A DNA stretch of 64,000 nt from Hippasteria phrygiana (taxonomy: Eukaryota > Echinodermata > Asteroidea > Valvatida > Goniasteridae), in assembly GCA_037893225.1 (NCBI GenBank), contig JAZGUH010000726.1, positions 1-64,000 on the forward strand, written 5' to 3'. Under the pieces are notes generated by a model. It made no database searches, was not told where the DNA came from, and saw only the letters and a program-made list of their open reading frames with translations. This document shows, piece after piece, positions 20,810 through 31,711 of the stretch (the first letter of the stretch is position 1; the number at the start of each line of letters is the position of its first letter). The position numbers and the translations under genes are program-made.

Positions 20810-22189
20810 ATGGATTGTCCTGAAAGGATCCGTCAGATGTACATGCTGGCCATTGCTCAGCGCGAGCGGGATCAGATTGACCTAGACATAGCCCATCACA
20901 TTCTTCGTCGTCGGCAGCAAAGGGCAGGGAGAGGTAAACGAGGAAGAAGTGCATGGACAAGGGGATGGGTGAAGCGGCGCAGAGAATTCGGCATCTATGA
21001 CCAGCTGATGGTAGAGCTACGGAGGGAGGATCCTGAGGATGCCCCCGGAGATGTTCGACGAAATATTCGCCCGAATAGAGCATCGCCTTACCAAACAGCA
21101 TACCTGGTACCGAGAGCCTCTCGAACCAGGCCTGAAGTTAGCAGTGACGCTCCGTCATCTGGCATCGGGTGCGAAGTACACAGAGCTACAATACAGCTGG
21201 CGGGTACCTCATAACTCAATCTCCGGTGTCGTCAGAGAAGTGTGCCAAGCGATAGTGGATGAGTACCTGGATGAGGTGATGACGCCCCCCACGACTCCTG
21301 CTGAATGGCAAGCGATAGCCGACGGGTTCCTGAGTCGCTGGAACTTCCCCAACACCATAGGCGCCCTGGACGGGAAGCATGTCGCAATTAGATGTCCTGC
21401 GAAGTCGGGTTCACTCTACTATAACTATAAGGGTTTTTACTCTATAGTTTTAATGGCTTTGGTGGACTCTGACTACAAGTTCGTCTGGGCCGATCTTGGT
21501 GGTAAGTATCTCATGACAAAAATAGACCCTTCATAAATCACAAACTGTGTAAATGTTATGTTGTTTTTCATGTATCTAATAAACTTCTTTGTTCTGTATT
21601 TTCAGGGAAGGGAGCAGCGTCTGACGCGCAGATCTATAATGCCTCTGAGCTCAGCCAGTGCATGGGTGATGGATCCCTGAACCTCCCCGACCCCTCGCCA
21701 CTCCCCAACGACGACCAGGACGTACCATACTTTATAATAGCGGACGATGCCTTCGCCCTCAAGCCGAACCTGATGAAGCCGTATGGTGGCCGAGGAAGGA
21801 ACGTGGAAGAACGCATATACAACTATCGTCTGTAAAGGGCCCGTCGCTGTGTAGAAAACGCTTTCGGGATCCTGGCGAACCGTTTTCAAGTGTTGCTGAC
21901 GACAATGGGCCATGCTCCTTCGACTGTGCGGTTGATTGTCCGGACCTGCATGGTTCTACACAATCTGATGCGCACGAGGTATCCGCAAATGCAGAACCAG
22001 CTGATCAACCGTCATGGTGCCTACAACAACCCAGCTGGCCATTGGAGGGCAGCTAGGAATCTGGAGGACACAGTCAGACAGCAGGGCCCAAACCGTGACA
22101 ACCGGGAAGGCAAGAAACAACGCAACCTCCTCCGGCACTGGTGTAACTGTGAGGCCGGGGCTGTGCCATGGCAAGACAGTAAAATATGA
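20810..22189 (+). pseudogene. Harbinger transposase, two exons, one stop and one frameshift
   Basis: DDE-type transposase (HARBI1-like, DDE_Tnp_4) that cuts and pastes the element. Exon 1 is 20810-21501 and exon 2 21606-22189, with donor GTAAGT and acceptor TTTTCAG. The N-terminal helices run to ELRREDPE; a frameshift near 21030 precedes MPPEMFDEIF and the helix-turn-helix (LRHLASGAKYTELQ). Catalytic residues: first D in GALDGKHVAI, second D in IIADDAFAL, E in RRCVENAFGIL. An in-frame TAA at 21833-21835 lies just before the catalytic Glu region. The ATG at 20810 is chosen because it follows the TATA/initiator and begins the conserved helical part. Length without defects, about 420-430 residues, is normal. 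Confidence 0.9.
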
Positions 22190-22596
22190 ATACATACAGG
22201 GGAGAAACCCTACTTCTGAACTGTAATCGGGGAATACATTTTAGACTTAAACCAAAAGTCACCTATATTAGCTCTGAGGCTTTTTGTGACAAATACCTCT
22301 TAGCCATCGCTAGCACATGATGTGGCTATATGGATGACATAATAGAAATATTTAAATTCCTACAAAAGAGCTACTGAACCTGATAAATAAATAGAATGCA
22401 AAGTTTAGATAAATGACAAATCATTTATTTGATATACAATATTGATCAATGATCCACAAAGACCAAATTATATGTCATTATGTACAACAAGTATGAAATT
22501 ATAATATAAGTCACATTTCAAAAAAGAAACAAACTGGTCACTGATTTAATCATGATGATCATTCAGTCTCTGAATTTGGCACAGTCAATATATATT
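22190..22596. other. Convergent intergenic region of Harbinger
   Basis: AT-rich 3' region between the transposase stop and the MADF gene stop, with AATAAA-like words on both strands (for example GATAAATAAATAG at 22381). Presumed polyadenylation region for both genes. Confidence 0.5.
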
Positions 22597-24641
22597 TTAC
22601 TCCTTGTCGTTCTCTGGTTGAGGAGGAGTGTTGAGGTTATCACTCTCCTTGTCCTGGCTCCGGGGTGTCACGTTTATATTGTCCAGATCATTGAGGAACC
22701 CACAGTTATCGAATGTAGTGGAGAGGATACCATCATCAGGACGTGTGGACGCAGCAGGCTGGCGTGGAGGAGGAGCAGCGGGTTGCATCTGCAACATCTG
22801 AGTCGAAGTCTGCTGGTATCCCTGGTATGGCGCGTTCCTTCCCTGTCTCTGCTGTTGCTGTTGCTGATAATGTTGAGGCTGCTGCGGAGGCTGAGGCTGC
22901 CATCCGTGATACTGCCGCATGAAGTCCTGGCTCCGACTGAACCATAGATCATGTTGCTGGTCGGCAGGAGGGACCTTCCACTGGTGTGGCGGTGGCTGCC
23001 ATAATCCAGCATCTCCAGCGGGTGAGGGCGTCCTCGTGTGATAGCCATAGTTGCCTGAGAAACTCCCAGAACCAGTACCACTGAAAAGACACAAAAGGAA
23101 ACAATGGTAAGTAAAAATCAGTACTATTTAATTGGCAAGAAATAATTTCTGTTCACCAAATTGTTGATGTTTTATTTTTACAGTACTCACCAAGCACCAG
23201 AAGAGACGGCAGAGGCAGAGGCGGTGCTGGCCGAAGACGAAGGACGCGACATGGGACGCGATGGTGGTGCCATCGGAGGAAAACCAGGCTGTGACTCCTC
23301 GTTCGAGTCCTCGTCCGACGAATCAAGGAAAGGCTCCAGTGCCCTGTTGAGTGCCTTCCTCGCCTTCTTGAATTTGGACCTGTCCATCCTCTGGAGCGTT
23401 GCCTTGATGTACATGGCGTAGGCAGTAACATCCGTCTCGGGCTCGCTGAGCTTTGTCTGCAGCGTGGCGATGACGTCGTCTGAGTCCTTCTGTCTCTTCC
23501 TAAGTTTGGCCAGCTCAGTATCGTCTCCTTCGGGTGACGGTCGTTTCTCCTTCTTGCCCTTCTTGGCTCGCTCGTCGTCAAGGGCATCGACGTCTATGGC
23601 CTGGTCAGCTGCCGCTTTCTCCATTGCCTCCAAGTCTCCTGTGTTCTCAGCGACCACCTGCCTGAACTGCAAAGACAAAAAGACAAAAGTGACGATAAGT
23701 ACAAGAGAAATAAAAGTAAAACACAAGATTTTCAAATAATAATGAACAAAATACATTCATGAGATTGTATAAATCATAAATATACAATGTCATGAATATA
23801 TGACTGAAGATGATTACTTACGCTCTTGACTGGGTGAGATCTATGGGTGACAAGTTTATCAAAAAAATTGAGGTTGTCCAGGACCCATTGCTGTCTCTCA
23901 GTAAACATGGGACTTCCATCCCCTGACTTTCTCTTATGTAAAACTGGTCCCGGAGACCCTCAAACCACTTCGACAGGAATCCTTCTGAAAAAACAGACAA
24001 AACAAGAAGAAATTAGACATTTTGAACACAATTTTTAACATTAATTATTCAGAAAGAAATTTGACATTTTGAACACAATTTTTAAAATGTATTTTTCGGT
24101 AATTATTATACTCACCCTCCAGATTCAGACTCTTCTCCTTTTCCTGAAAGCGGGCCCTCTTCTTGTCAGGGAACCGGTATTCTGTGCGGCGGGAATTCCA
24201 GAGGAAATCATTCTCCTCGACCTGCATCCATTCCAATATGTCCTCCTCCACCTTTACATCGTCCAACTTGTAGACTTTGCGAGGCATAGTTTGTTTCTTC
24301 TTTGGAGAGGCTTTCTTCTTGCCTTTTCTTTGGACTGACTGAGGTTCCTCTACTTCCTCTACTACTTCCTCTACTACTTCCTCTACTACCTCTTCCTCAG
24401 ATGACGAGGTGTCGTGTGCGTCCTGAGAAGGTGAAGGTGAAGGCTGTTTCTTCTTCTGAGTGGCCTTCTTCTGAGTGGCCTTCTTCTGAGGGGCCTTCTT
24501 CTGAGGGACCTTCTTGGTCTGTCTATTCTCCTCAGAAGATGACGGTGATGGAGAACTGACACGTACAGTGGTTGTGGTTGTGGACTTCCTACCTCTTCCT
24601 CGGCCTCCTCTACCTCCTTTACCACTGCTCCCAGCAGGCAT
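22597..24641 (-). pseudogene. Harbinger MADF/Myb-like partner protein, four exons
   Basis: Second Harbinger protein; such partners bind the transposase and transposon ends and aid nuclear import. Exons (minus): 24641-24116, 23984-23822, 23666-23191, 23080-22597; every intron has GT(G/A)AGT and CAG borders. Exon 1 has a Lys/Ser/Glu-rich basic-acidic N-terminus with PQKKATQKK repeats and a Glu-Val tract, then the MADF-like start (EDILEWMQVEENDFLWNSR). Exon 2 continues it (LSKWFEGLRDQF). One missing base in exon 2 breaks the frame; with that single correction all exon phases agree and the product would be about 549 residues. Exon 3 is acidic/basic and helical; exon 4 is Gln/Pro-rich. Confidence 0.8.
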
Positions 24642-24747
24642 TTTGTCACTAATACAGAATAATACAGAATAATAAAGAATACAGAGACGTAGATGTTGCT
24701 CGTACGAAGTCCGGAATGCGAGTGAAGCGGCGAACTCGAGTGCTCAG

Positions 24748-24756
24748 CTTATAAAG
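24748..24756 (-). promoter_or_regulatory. TATA box of MADF partner gene
   Basis: CTTTATAAG on the minus strand, about 107 bp upstream of the ATG at 24641. Confidence 0.55.
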
Positions 24757-24774
24757 GGCGGTTTGATGACGTCA

Positions 24775-24955
24775 TCAAGGCGGTTCGGCCGGTACCCAGG
24801 CGTTCCGGCCGGTGAGGACCCGGTGAGGAGGTGGTATGCACCCGGTGAGGACACGGTGAGAACGGTAAGCTAGAACTGTATGAGGACGGTGAGCCCGGTA
24901 CCAGGCCGGTGAGGACCCGGTATAGACCCGCTATAGAACTGTTTGGACCCGGTGA
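24775..24955. repeat. Right subterminal repeat block of Harbinger
   Basis: CCGGTGAGGACCCGGTGAGG, ACACGGTGAG, GAGGACGGTGAGCCCGGTA and similar words repeat about eight times; counterpart of 20264-20560. Confidence 0.7.
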
Positions 24956-25081
24956 CAAATAGAAAAACAATGCGGCCGTTGACATTTTTTGCTGATTCTT
25001 CGCCGTGTTGGACTCTGTTGTTTTTCTATTAGACGGGGAGGGGCCGCCCAGCTCACCCGGCTCTGTGTGACAGCGGCATTA

Positions 25082-25105
25082 CATTGGTGGCATTGGCGTG
25101 ATTGG
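25082..25105 (+). promoter_or_regulatory. Gypsy LTR end and putative primer-binding site
   Basis: CA at 25082-25083 completes the 5' LTR once the Harbinger is removed. It is followed by TTGGTGGCATTGGCGTG, a TGG-starting sequence at the right place for tRNA priming. The tRNA is not identified. Confidence 0.6.
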
Positions 25106-25275
25106 AATTGTGTATTTTTGTATTGTTCGAGTTTAATTTACCCCTTCGGTGGTGAAAACCTAGCCGAAGAGTCGCGTATATTGTTGGCGGGGGTGAAAAC
25201 CGAGCCAAACAAAAATCCAGTAGGCCCAGATTTTGCTAGTGGCCCATGGCATATGTTGTATGCATATTTGTGTGT

Positions 25276-25500
25276 ACCGGCCGCTGTCCAATAGCACCGG
25301 ACGATTCCCCGTAGCACCGTCCGCTACTTCACAGCACCGGCCGCTACTTCACAGCACCGGCCCCTTCCCCGTAACACCGTCCGCTAGTTCACAGCTGGCA
25401 CCGGCCGCAGATTCATTGCACCGGCCGCTGTCCAATAGCACCGGCCGCTTCTCTACAGCACCAGCTGTTGATTCACTGTACCGGCCGTAACTTCTTGTAC
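25276..25500 (+). repeat. CACCGGCCGC tandem repeats in Gypsy leader
   Basis: About ten units of roughly 20-23 bp (GCACCGGCCGCTACTTCACA with variants) between primer-binding site and gag. No ATG-led ORF depends on it. Its CACCGGCC word also recurs in the gag repeats, suggesting spread of a short GC-rich word within the element. Confidence 0.85.
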
Positions 25501-25575
25501 CTGCCCTGTATACCGACCGGTAGTCTGATTTGGCATTGAGCAACTTAGTATTGAGTGATCGTGATATAGATAGAT

Positions 25576-27602
25576 ATGGCCGAAAGCGACTTAAATCGCT
25601 CAAATGGAGAAGCCAGCAGCTACCAGTTGTCGACGGTGCAGCTTCATGAACAATTGGAGGAGGAATACGTCAGACTAACCAGAGAAATTGAAGGTCTGTC
25701 ACGGAGCCTCAACAGTGCACGGCCTGGAGGAGTCATGTCGCGGACAGCCAAAGGAACAGGGGCAACCCGGCAAGTCTTTTCACAAAGAAACTCAATGGCA
25801 CTGGACCCTGCTTGGGAAAGTCATGACCGAACGAGTAGCCAGAGAGAACAGCCGTACGGAGGTGACACCACACCGGCGTTTGTAAAACTGTTTACACCCA
25901 CCGGAGATACACAGACTAAACAAGCACCGGCGGGATACGCACCGGCCACTCCAGGAATCCTACAACCGGCTGAATACGCACCGGCCCCTCAAGGAATCCT
26001 ACAACCGGTGGGAAACGTACCGGCTGCTCCCGGAATCCTACAACCGGCGGGATACGCACCGGCCACTCCAGGAATCCTACAACCGGCGGGATACGCACTG
26101 GCCCCTCCAGGTATCCTACAACCGGCGGGAAACAATCCGACCGTTTCGGGGGTTGCAATGCCGAAAGGATACCCACCGATCCCTCCAGGAATCATACCAC
26201 CGGCGAGAAACGTACCAGCCGCTCCAGGTATCCTACAACCGGCGGGAAACAATCCGACCTTTCCGGAGGGTGTAATGCCGAAAGGAGACGCACCGGCCAT
26301 TCCAACATTTAAGGTATTGGCGAGAAATATTGCCACGTCGTACACTGCCTATCCTATGACTGAACCGGCCAGAACTGCTGAGGGTTGGATACCTTTGAGT
26401 GATTCTGCTGCGACTTTCCCAGAACCGGCCGAAAAGTTTAATGGAGCTACAAAGGGATTTGTTGCACAGGCTGCAAAGGTTACTGGACCGGCGGCTGTCA
26501 GTACACCAGTTGCGCCACCGTCAAAAAGCCGGAAAAACACTGCTCCGTGTGAGATAGGCGACACATCTACCTTATCCCCGGTTATGCACAGGTTGCCGCA
26601 AGACATGCACAACCAATATGAAACACCAAACGTCACATGGGCTCCAGATAAAATGATACTGCCGGTGACCCAGACCATTAAGGGAACTACCAAGGAGACT
26701 GTGAGTGCTGATGGTGGTCAGGGTGATCAACTAAGGGGAGTTCGCATGAAGGAAAGACCAGTGATCAGACCGGACAGATATGATGGAAAGAGTCAGTGGA
26801 CTTCGTACATCAAGCATTTTGAGATGTGTGCCAGAATAGATGGCTGGGACAACGATGCAAAATTGCAGTACCTTGCCGTTCTGTTGACGGGAACAGCCCA
26901 ACAGGTTTTGGGGAGCCTGCCAAAAGAGGCATCTGGGGACTATGACAAATTAGTTAAAGCTCTGGAGGCACGGTTTGATCCAACCGGTAGAAAGGAGTTG
27001 CACAGAGCACAGCTGCGAAACAGGAGGCAGATAACATCCGAAAGCTTGGTAGAAATGGCCGAGGATATCCGGAGGCTAGTTGACAAGGTCTACGTAGATC
27101 TACCAAACGATAGCCGGGACCGAATGGGAAGAGACCACTTCATGGATGCCCTGAATGACAGTGAAATAAGGACGCGAGTTACCCAGATGCGAACTTCAAC
27201 ACTAGACGAAGCTGTGGCCGCCGCTGTTGAACTAGAGGCACTGCAGAGGGTGGAAAAGGAGCGCCGCCTGGCCGACCTTAAGAAGGTACGAAACGTTCAA
27301 CTTGCACCATCAGAGGGGGACATGTCAGCAGAGACGGACAAAGAAACGCCTGCGATGGAGAGACAGCTGAAAGAAATGGCTGAACAGTTGGAGAGGATGC
27401 AAAGACAGATGCAGACACGTAGGACTGGCTGGAAAAGATCCAACCAGAACAATACCAGAGGACCTATAAGTGCTATGAATGCCAGAAGTACGGCCATATA
27501 AAACGAGAGTGCCCAAAACTGAAAGATACTGACGCGTCACAGTCCGAAAAAACAACTATTCCGAGACCAAATGAACAGAAATTGAATCCGGAAAACTGCT
27601 AA
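25576..27602 (+). CDS. gag: Gypsy gag polyprotein
   Basis: Structural protein that forms the cytoplasmic virus-like particle. The main frame is 25576-27501 (641 residues). Residues about 120-245 hold roughly ten 13-residue repeats (PGILQPAGYAPAT type). Residues about 390-560 form the capsid-like retrotransposon gag domain (SQWTSYIKHFEMCARIDGW, LTGTAQQVLGSLP). The end is a coiled coil. A CCHC zinc knuckle (CYECQKYGHIKREC) follows in the -1 frame, open 27423-27602, so the nucleocapsid needs a frameshift or marks a mutation. ATG 25576 follows an open leader and is the first in frame. Pol is a further -1 shift away. Confidence 0.88.
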
Positions 27603-30600
27603 TTGCTGTGTCTGAGGGCCAAGACTCAGCAAAGGCAGAGGGGCCCAACACGAATTTACCTGGGAATGTTGCTGCTGTAGGTGATGGGTTACATGTAGAC
27701 GCAAAGATAAATGGGATTGATATAGTTGCTCTTGTAGATACCGGCGCCACAGTGTCCATTTTATCTCACAGAGTCTTTACGAAGTTGTCTTATAAAGACC
27801 GACAAAGCGCAATCGGTACAGACATGACAGTGCACTTGGCCAACGATAAGACTTTGATGACCCTGATAGGGGAAGTGGCCGTTAAACTACAGCTTGGTGG
27901 TAGGCAAGTTCGGCACAAATTTAGGGTGGCCGACATTAGTAATGATGTGTTGCTAGGTTTGGATTTCTTGAAAACCGAGGATTGTCTGATTGATGTTACC
28001 AATCGGAGTCTGGCATGGGGAGAACTAGAGCTGCCTTTACGGGAGACAGTGGAACGCGGAGAGCGGCAGATGTGCTGTCGCGTGACTGTTGCGGATACAG
28101 TCGTCGTTGCTCCCCGGACTGAGATAATTGTCGCAGGAAACCTGAAAGAAGCTACCCTTGACGTGTCCTACGGGATGATAGGGCCTAGTGATAGCTTGGT
28201 GAAGAAAAACAACCTGATGCTTGCCGCCACAGTTGTGAGCACAGCTTTCGAAACACTGCCGCTGAGATTATTAAACCCCACAGAAGAACCAGTGACCCTG
28301 TACAAAGGAACCACAGCAGGGACATTCCACGTGATAGACGCAGTTGGGCCAAGAATTGATATACCGCTATCCGATTCAGGAGAACAAGAACGAATTAACC
28401 GTGTTAGCCCTCTAGGTGAGAAGCAGGAAAAGGCGTGTGAGATTCCCGAACATGTCCTAGATCTATATCAAAGATGTCTAGAGCACCTGGATGAGACAGA
28501 GGCTCGTCACCTCAGAGGCCTGTTAATTGATTACCAGGCACAGTTTGCTTCCAAGGAAGGAGACCTCGGCCGAACAGATTTGACCAAACATCGCATTGAA
28601 ACAGGGAATCATGTACCAATCAGACAGCCGGCACGACGTTTACCTATTCACCAAAGAGCCGTTGCCGAGGCGGAAATTGCCTCAATGCTTAAGAGAGGAG
28701 TCATCAAACCAGCTTCGGGACCTTGGGCGTCTCCAATCGTTTTGGTCCGTAAGAAGGATGGAACCGTAAGATTCTGTGTTGATTATAGACGTCTTAACGC
28801 AATCACTGAAAAGGATGCCTATCCCATCCCCCGTATTGATGACACAATAGACACACTAAGCGGATATACTTACTTCAGCACCTTTGACCTGGCACCAGGG
28901 TATTGGCAGGTGCCTATGGAAGAAGAACACAAAGCCAAGACCGCGTTTTCAACACATTGCGGACTGTTTCAATTCGAGGTTATGCCGTTTGGTTTGTGTA
29001 ACGCGCCGTCAACCTTCGAACGCCTTATGGAGAGAGTGCTGAATGGACTACAGTGGCAGACTTGCCTAGTGTACCTCGACGATATAATAGTGTACAGCTG
29101 CACTTTTCAGGAACACCTACAGCGCCTCCAACTCCTCCTTGACCGGATAAAGGCCGCGGGACTGAGGTTACAACCCAAGAAATGTCACCTCTTTCAGAGA
29201 GAAGTTACCTTCCTTGGGCATATCGTGTCAGCAGAAGGTGTGAAAACAGATCCTGACAAGATTCGGCGGGTTGAGAACTGGCCGGTCCCTACCAATGTCC
29301 GTGAAGTGCGTGGCTTCCTAGGCCTCGCATCTCATTACAGGAGATTTGTTCCCAACTTTGCCGAGTTAGCCCGTCCCCTCCACCGTCTGACCGAGGCATC
29401 ACGCCCATTTAGCTGGGCGGAAGAGTGTCAAACAGCATTCGACAGCCTAAAGAGGAGATTAGTTTCTTCCCCCATCTTGGCATACCCCACGGCCACAGAC
29501 AGTTTCATCCTTGACACTGACGCCAGTGACTATGGCATAGGTGCAGTGTTGTCCCAAAAGCAGGAAGGGGTTGAGAGGGTAATTGCCTACTCCAGTAGAG
29601 CTTTGACGAAATTACTGCAATTACTGCGTCACCCGAAAGGAACTACTTGCTGTTGTGTATTTCGTCAAGTATTACCGCCATTATCTTTATGGGCGGAAGT
29701 TTCTAGTACGAACAGACCATGGGGCATTGAAATGGCTTTTCGGATTCAGGGAACCAACGGGCCAGGTTGCGAGATGGATTCAAGTACTTGCTGAATACGA
29801 GTTTGAGATACAACACAGACCGGGGCGTCGACATGGCAACGCAGACGCCATGTCTAGAATGCCATGTCAACAATGCACGCGTCAAGAAACTTCAGAAGTG
29901 CAGCCCCCATCAGACCTCCCATTGGCATGTCACGCAGAAGGGGAGAGGCAACTGAAAGAAATGACAGAAGTGGCCAAGGATGATATGTCACACCATGAAC
30001 CCTCGCGACACCAGACGTGCCGCGTAGCCCAAGTGGTAGACACCAACTGGCTGCAGAAAATCACGAATGTTGAGCTGAGAGAAAAGCAGCTGGCTGACCC
30101 GACTCTTTGTAAAGTTATTGGATGGCTGGAGTCTGGAAAAGACAAGCCAGCTTGGCGTGAAATATCTGTAGAGAACGCTTGGGTCAAGACCTTATGGGGA
30201 ACTTGGAACCAGTTGTGCCTAAGGAACGGTGTCCTACACAAGAAATGGGAGGACGATACGGGCCAGACCGTACTTTTCTTGTTGATTGTTCCACCACCGT
30301 TACAACTAGAGATCCTTGCAAGTTTGCATGACAGTCGCACCGGAGGGCACCTTGGCATAAATAAGATGTACGAGAAGGTAAAGATTCGTTTCTATTGGCA
30401 TAAGATGCGGGAAACTGTAGCGGACTGGTGCCGACGGTGTTTGACATGTGCCCAACAGAAGATGCCGAACCGACATGCCAGGGCGAAGCTTCAGCAACAA
30501 ATCTCGGGTATACCAATGGAGAGAGTTGGTATTGACATTACAGGACCTTTCCCGGAGACGGACAGCGGCAACCGCTATGTGCTAGTGGTTTCTGACTACT

Positions 30601-31669
30601 TCACAAAATGGTCTGAGGCCTATGCCATTCCTTCAATCGACGCAGAAACCATCGCCAGAGTGTTCGTCAATGAGTTTGTCTGTAGATTTGGCGCACCGCA
30701 CCAGCTACATAGCGATCAAGGTCGACAGTTTGTGAGCACCCTGTTCCGGGAGATGTGTAACTTGCTAGGGATAGACAAGACGAGGACCACGCCCTACCAC
30801 CCAGAAAGCGACGGGCAGGTTGAGCGATTCAACAGGACTTTGAAGACTATGTTAGCCTCATACACTGCGGAAAACCAAAAAGACTGGGACGAGTATTTGT
30901 CCACGGTGATGATGGCGTACCGTGCATCGCCTCACGAGAGCACCGGGCAAAGTCCCAATAGAATGATGCTAGGGAGAGAGACAGACCTCCCGATCGACCT
31001 CATATGTGGCTTGACGAGAGAAGAGACAACGGGGGCCTTGGACTATAGCAGTGAGCTGCGGAAGAAAATGGACCACGCTCATGAAATTGCCAGGAAACAC
31101 TTGAGGAAGTCAGCCAAATACCAACGCCGCCATTATGACCACAAAGCCCACATATGTGGGTACAGCAGAGGTGATGCAGTGATGGCTCGCATCGGCACTA
31201 GAAGAGTGGGCGTATCTCCAAAACTACAGCCCAAGTGGGGTGGCCCTTACCTGATCACCAAGGTGTTAAGTGACGTAGTGGTGAGTATTCAACAGAGTCT
31301 CAGACATAAACCCAGAGTTGTACACGTGAATTTGCTCAAGCGGTACCAAGGAGATGTTGACCGGTCATGGTTAGACAGTACAGTAGTACCGCACCGGAAG
31401 CGTCAGAAATGGATGACGTTGAAGATGGGGATTGTTCAAGACTCCCTATCAATCTGAGCCAAGACGAAAGTAAGAGAACTCCGGAGTATGAACTGTTGGA
31501 CGATGAACCGCTACCGACTGTGACAGTCGGGGAACCTTTCGAGCTGGAGGAAGACCAAACAGAAGAGTTATCCGATGCCTTGGCAACCCCAGGCCCGGAC
31601 GCAGACCAACCGAGACCCACTAAACGCATACGCAAACCACCTAATCGATATGGGGAATGGTGTCTTTAA
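27575..31669 (+). pseudogene. pol: Gypsy pol (PR-RT-RNase H-integrase), frameshifted
   Basis: Frame one (27575-29794): retropepsin with LVDTGATVS, then RT with FCVDYRRLNAIT, SPIVLVRKKDG, MPFGLCNAPSTF and YLDD, then RNase H start (LDTDASDYGIG). A shift near 29605 moves to frame two (ending 31457): RNase H end (VRTDHGALKWLF), integrase HHCC finger (30330-30460), catalytic D in GIDITGPF, D in HSDQG, E in GQVERFN, then the GPY/F module (WGGPYLI). The C-terminal tail with RIRKPPNRYGEW lies in a third frame (31367-31669), so a second indel is near 31360. RT directly before integrase with GPY/F is Gypsy-type. Gag-pol junction is a -1 overlap at 27575-27602. Not functional as it stands. Confidence 0.92.
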
Positions 31670-31689
31670 CAGTATTTCGTTTTGGTCTG

Positions 31690-31704
31690 TTCTCATCATT
31701 ACAG
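31690..31704 (+). promoter_or_regulatory. Splice-acceptor-like site before the third ORF
   Basis: TCTGTTCTCATCATTACAG is a pyrimidine-rich tract ending in CAG, 7 bases before the ATG at 31712. The position suggests a spliced subgenomic mRNA for the third ORF, as for retroviral env. A donor-like GTGAGT sits in the 5' LTR at 19997. Inference only. Confidence 0.5.
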
Positions 31705-31711
31705 GGTGACT

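Larger units (their letters stand above)
20199..25078. mobile_element. PIF/Harbinger DNA transposon, 4,880 bp
   Basis: TIRs are AGCTGCTGTCACACAGAGCC on the left and the complement of CGGCTCTGTGTGACAGCGGC on the right. The 3-bp duplication TTA (20196-20198 and 25079-25081) matches the TWA preference of Harbinger. It encodes a DDE transposase (+) and a MADF/Myb-like partner (-), convergent, each with its own TATA box. Subterminal CCGGTGAGGA repeats occur at both ends and a 44-bp palindrome at the left. One stop and one frameshift in the transposase and one frameshift in the partner make it recently dead. Confidence 0.95.
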
